Made by a program: the position numbers and the translations under genes
Notes under the pieces: generated by a model
Seen by the model: the letters and a program-made list of their open reading frames with translations, nothing else
What the model was told of the DNA's origin: nothing
Databases searched by the model: none
In this document: positions 62,373 to 64,000 of the stretch, in pieces
Layout: every line of letters begins with the position of its first letter
Numbering within the stretch: position 1 is the stretch's first letter
Source of the DNA: Metallosphaera hakonensis JCM 8857 = DSM 7519
GTDB taxonomy: Archaea; Thermoproteota; Thermoprotei_A; Sulfolobales; Sulfolobaceae
Assembly: GCF_003201675.2 (NCBI RefSeq)
Contig: NZ_CP029287.2
Span: forward strand, 1,798,001 to 1,862,000
Direction of reading: 5' to 3'
Length of the DNA: 64,000 nucleotides

Positions 62373-64000
62373 TTAACTTGCACTTACCGTCACGGTTAGA
62401 CCCTGGTTATATGGAATTGACAGGATGTTGTTCTGGAACGGTATGAAGACTATCGTGTAGTTACCTGGAGCTGTTGGAGTGAACAATGTGCCTACCTGGA
62501 CGCTCTGCCCAGGTGCTAGTGAGACCTGAGCTATGACCTCTGGTTGCACTGGAGTTCCGTTCATTAACACCTCTAGGGCACCGTAGACAGTTTCGTTAAC
62601 GTTACCGTTATCTGTCAAGTTGAATAGAAGGTCGTAGGACTTCCCTACCTGCATACTGGTCACTGGGGATCCATTGAAGAGCAGAGTGAACTTAGTGACC
62701 TGTGCACTGACCTTGATCACTCCCACGTAGAAGAAGGAGTTAGCCTTCATGGTCAATTGCTGAAGTAGTCCACTGGGGTTGAAGTAGTGACCCTCTACTA
62801 AGTTCATTGATACTAGAACCTTGTTAACTAGCCCGCTACTGGCCGATATCTCTCCGCGTACACCAGGACTATAGACAGAGGGCTCTACTACCTTCAGCAG
62901 ACCTGTATAGTATGGAGTTGGGACAGCAACGCCGCTCACTATCGAGGTCATCTGAGTTAAAGTAAGAGTCGTGGTCTCTCCGTTAGCCGTGTTAACGATA
63001 GTAACATTGAAAGTTGTACCGTCACCAGGTACGTTGGGGTTGCTTACTGCATCGGGTGCGTACACGGTGATATTAACTAGCTCGCCAGCGGTAGTATTGG
63101 GGAAAGGTATAGCTCCCGATGCCGATTGGGTTATGTTATTACCATTGAAGTACACGGATATTATTGGAGGGACTAGCCCGTTTATCTGCAAGGTAGTGAC
63201 CTGGCTAGACACGCTGGGAACAGCATATGCGGAGACTATACTCACCGTACCCGTGGTAACGTTCGGCACGGTGATTACATGGATTGAATATACGTTGTGA
63301 GTTACCGTCACTAAATCGGTCAGGTTGACGTTTAGATGACCTGAAGCATATGCGCCGGGTGTTCCGTTCCACAGAGTCATGGGGAGCTTGATAATCCAGA
63401 TCGTGTTGTTATAGTAGAATGAGGTAGCACTTAACAGTGCCTGGCTCGACGTTAGTAATTGTTGAGACTGCTGGGCTGTGATTGTAGAGAGCTGATTCTC
63501 CAGCAAAGTAAAGTAGGAAGTTGATGAAATCGAAGAGTAGTTGCCTGGGGCAGGATGCGAGAGCAAATCGAACAAGGAAGAGTTCAGTTCTAGGATTAAG
63601 TTAGCGAAGGGAGACGCTGGATTGGGGTTCAGGATCTTCACGGACACTTGCTCGCTGCTTATCGATATAGTCGATTGCTGATAGTATGCAGCTATTCCTG
63701 AGGACGTACTTGTTGGACCTATGGTGGCATTAGCATTTACAAGTACAATGGAGCTGGGAGCAACTGTGAATCCAGAATCTACTTTCAATGACGTCAAGTT
63801 GCCTATGGAAGTCACGCTAGAGTTACCTAACACCATGGTTCCTCCGAAGATTGGAGATCCAGCTGACACCTCCTTCAAGGTTACTGGATAAGTTAAGACG
63901 TTAACTGTGGTTCCTCCATTCCACTCCGCGTACTGAGCATATGCAAGGAACGAGCCGGAATATTTCACGTTGTGGCCTTCAACTAAACCTGGGCTGTTGA
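62373..64000 (-). CDS. slaA: S-layer lattice protein SlaA, C-terminal part
   Basis: The frame is open to the right edge (…NSPGLVEGHNVKYSGSFLAY), so about 541 residues of a protein of roughly 1,200-1,400 are visible. It is Ser/Thr/Asn/Val-rich, beta-strand rich, with many sequons (GNSS, NLTS, NATI, NVTTG, NITQ, NETV) and a conserved-looking end (NNILSIPYNQGLTVTVSAS). Lack of a C-terminal membrane helix and its place directly before slaB identify it as SlaA, the outer lattice protein. The promoter lies outside the window. Confidence 0.9.
   Translation of the reverse strand, partial: NSPGLVEGHNVKYSGSFLAYAQYAEWNGGTTVNVLTYPVTLKEVSAGSPIFGGTMVLGNSSVTSIGNLTSLKVDSGFTVAPSSIVLVNANATIGPTSTSSGIAAYYQQSTISISSEQVSVKILNPNPASPFANLILELNSSLFDLLSHPAPGNYSSISSTSYFTLLENQLSTITAQQSQQLLTSSQALLSATSFYYNNTIWIIKLPMTLWNGTPGAYASGHLNVNLTDLVTVTHNVYSIHVITVPNVTTGTVSIVSAYAVPSVSSQVTTLQINGLVPPIISVYFNGNNITQSASGAIPFPNTTAGELVNITVYAPDAVSNPNVPGDGTTFNVTIVNTANGETTTLTLTQMTSIVSGVAVPTPYYTGLLKVVEPSVYSPGVRGEISASSGLVNKVLVSMNLVEGHYFNPSGLLQQLTMKANSFFYVGVIKVSAQVTKFTLLFNGSPVTSMQVGKSYDLLFNLTDNGNVNETVYGALEVLMNGTPVQPEVIAQVSLAPGQSVQVGTLFTPTAPGNYTIVFIPFQNNILSIPYNQGLTVTVSAS

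Noticed and set aside
1-64000. CRISPR array
   Set aside because: No regularly spaced 24-37 bp repeats; all repeats found are dispersed or inverted.
1-64000. tRNA or rRNA genes
   Set aside because: No cloverleaf with a GTTCRANTC-type T-loop or rRNA-like stretch was noticed; a tRNAscan run would be decisive.

Overview
The window looks like a chromosome segment of a thermoacidophilic crenarchaeon of the Sulfolobales. It carries the slaB gene and the 3' part of slaA (the two S-layer proteins of that order), several Sulfolobales-type insertion sequences (relatives of ISC1217, ISC1359, IS256, IS630, IS1 and IS607 elements), VapBC pairs, a PaREP1 protein and many leaderless-looking genes with a TATA box about 25-30 bp before the start codon. 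Most genes have near-balanced base composition, which fits Metallosphaera better than the AT-rich genus Sulfolobus. The genus is an inference.

Layout. 1-7.1 kb: broken IS607 element, a vapBC pair, an archaeal AAA ATPase with a tandem palindromic operator, then nested IS remains. 7.6-15.2 kb: a five-gene oligopeptide ABC transporter (SBP, two permeases, two ATPases), with pyroglutamyl peptidase and gamma-glutamyltranspeptidase convergent to it; together a peptide uptake and gamma-glutamyl/pyroglutamyl peptide salvage cluster. 15.2-18.4 kb: repeats, a small DUF4065-like gene under a perfect palindrome, an ISC1359-like pseudo-element and a small membrane protein. 18.5-27.0 kb: sugar metabolism (BadF-type sugar kinase, PGI/PMI isomerase, sugar nucleotidyltransferase) and a complete dTDP-rhamnose pathway (rfbD-rfbA-rfbB on the minus strand, rfbC divergent). 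27.8-29.4 kb: a small unknown gene and an HD phosphohydrolase cut by an IS. 29.4-41.1 kb: dense IS territory containing an AbrB-PIN pair, an AT-rich glycosyltransferase and a PaREP1 gene, ending in one intact 1,249-bp IS with a 9-bp target duplication. 41.3-55.1 kb: a PIN toxin locus, then cell-surface glycan genes (several glycosyltransferases, two large membrane proteins with sequon-rich external domains) with an IS630 element split by a MITE. 55.7-60.7 kb: a single 1,652-residue gene with two P-loops, not recognised. 61.1-64.0 kb: slaB and slaA (minus strand).

How it fits together: sugar activation, dTDP-rhamnose synthesis, glycosyltransferases and large membrane proteins lie on the same segment as the heavily sequon-bearing S-layer proteins, so the right half reads as a cell-surface/N-glycan region. 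Overlaid on it is an active-looking IS ecosystem. At least two non-autonomous repeat families (about 70 bp and about 160 bp) carry terminal repeats matching resident full-length elements, and a third family consists of roughly 80-bp imperfect palindromes. The most distinctive items are the giant two-P-loop protein, the 70-bp MITE family (one copy inside a transposase gene with a perfect 10-bp duplication), and genes with missing canonical start codons (dppF and one PIN toxin). No tRNA, rRNA or CRISPR array was seen.
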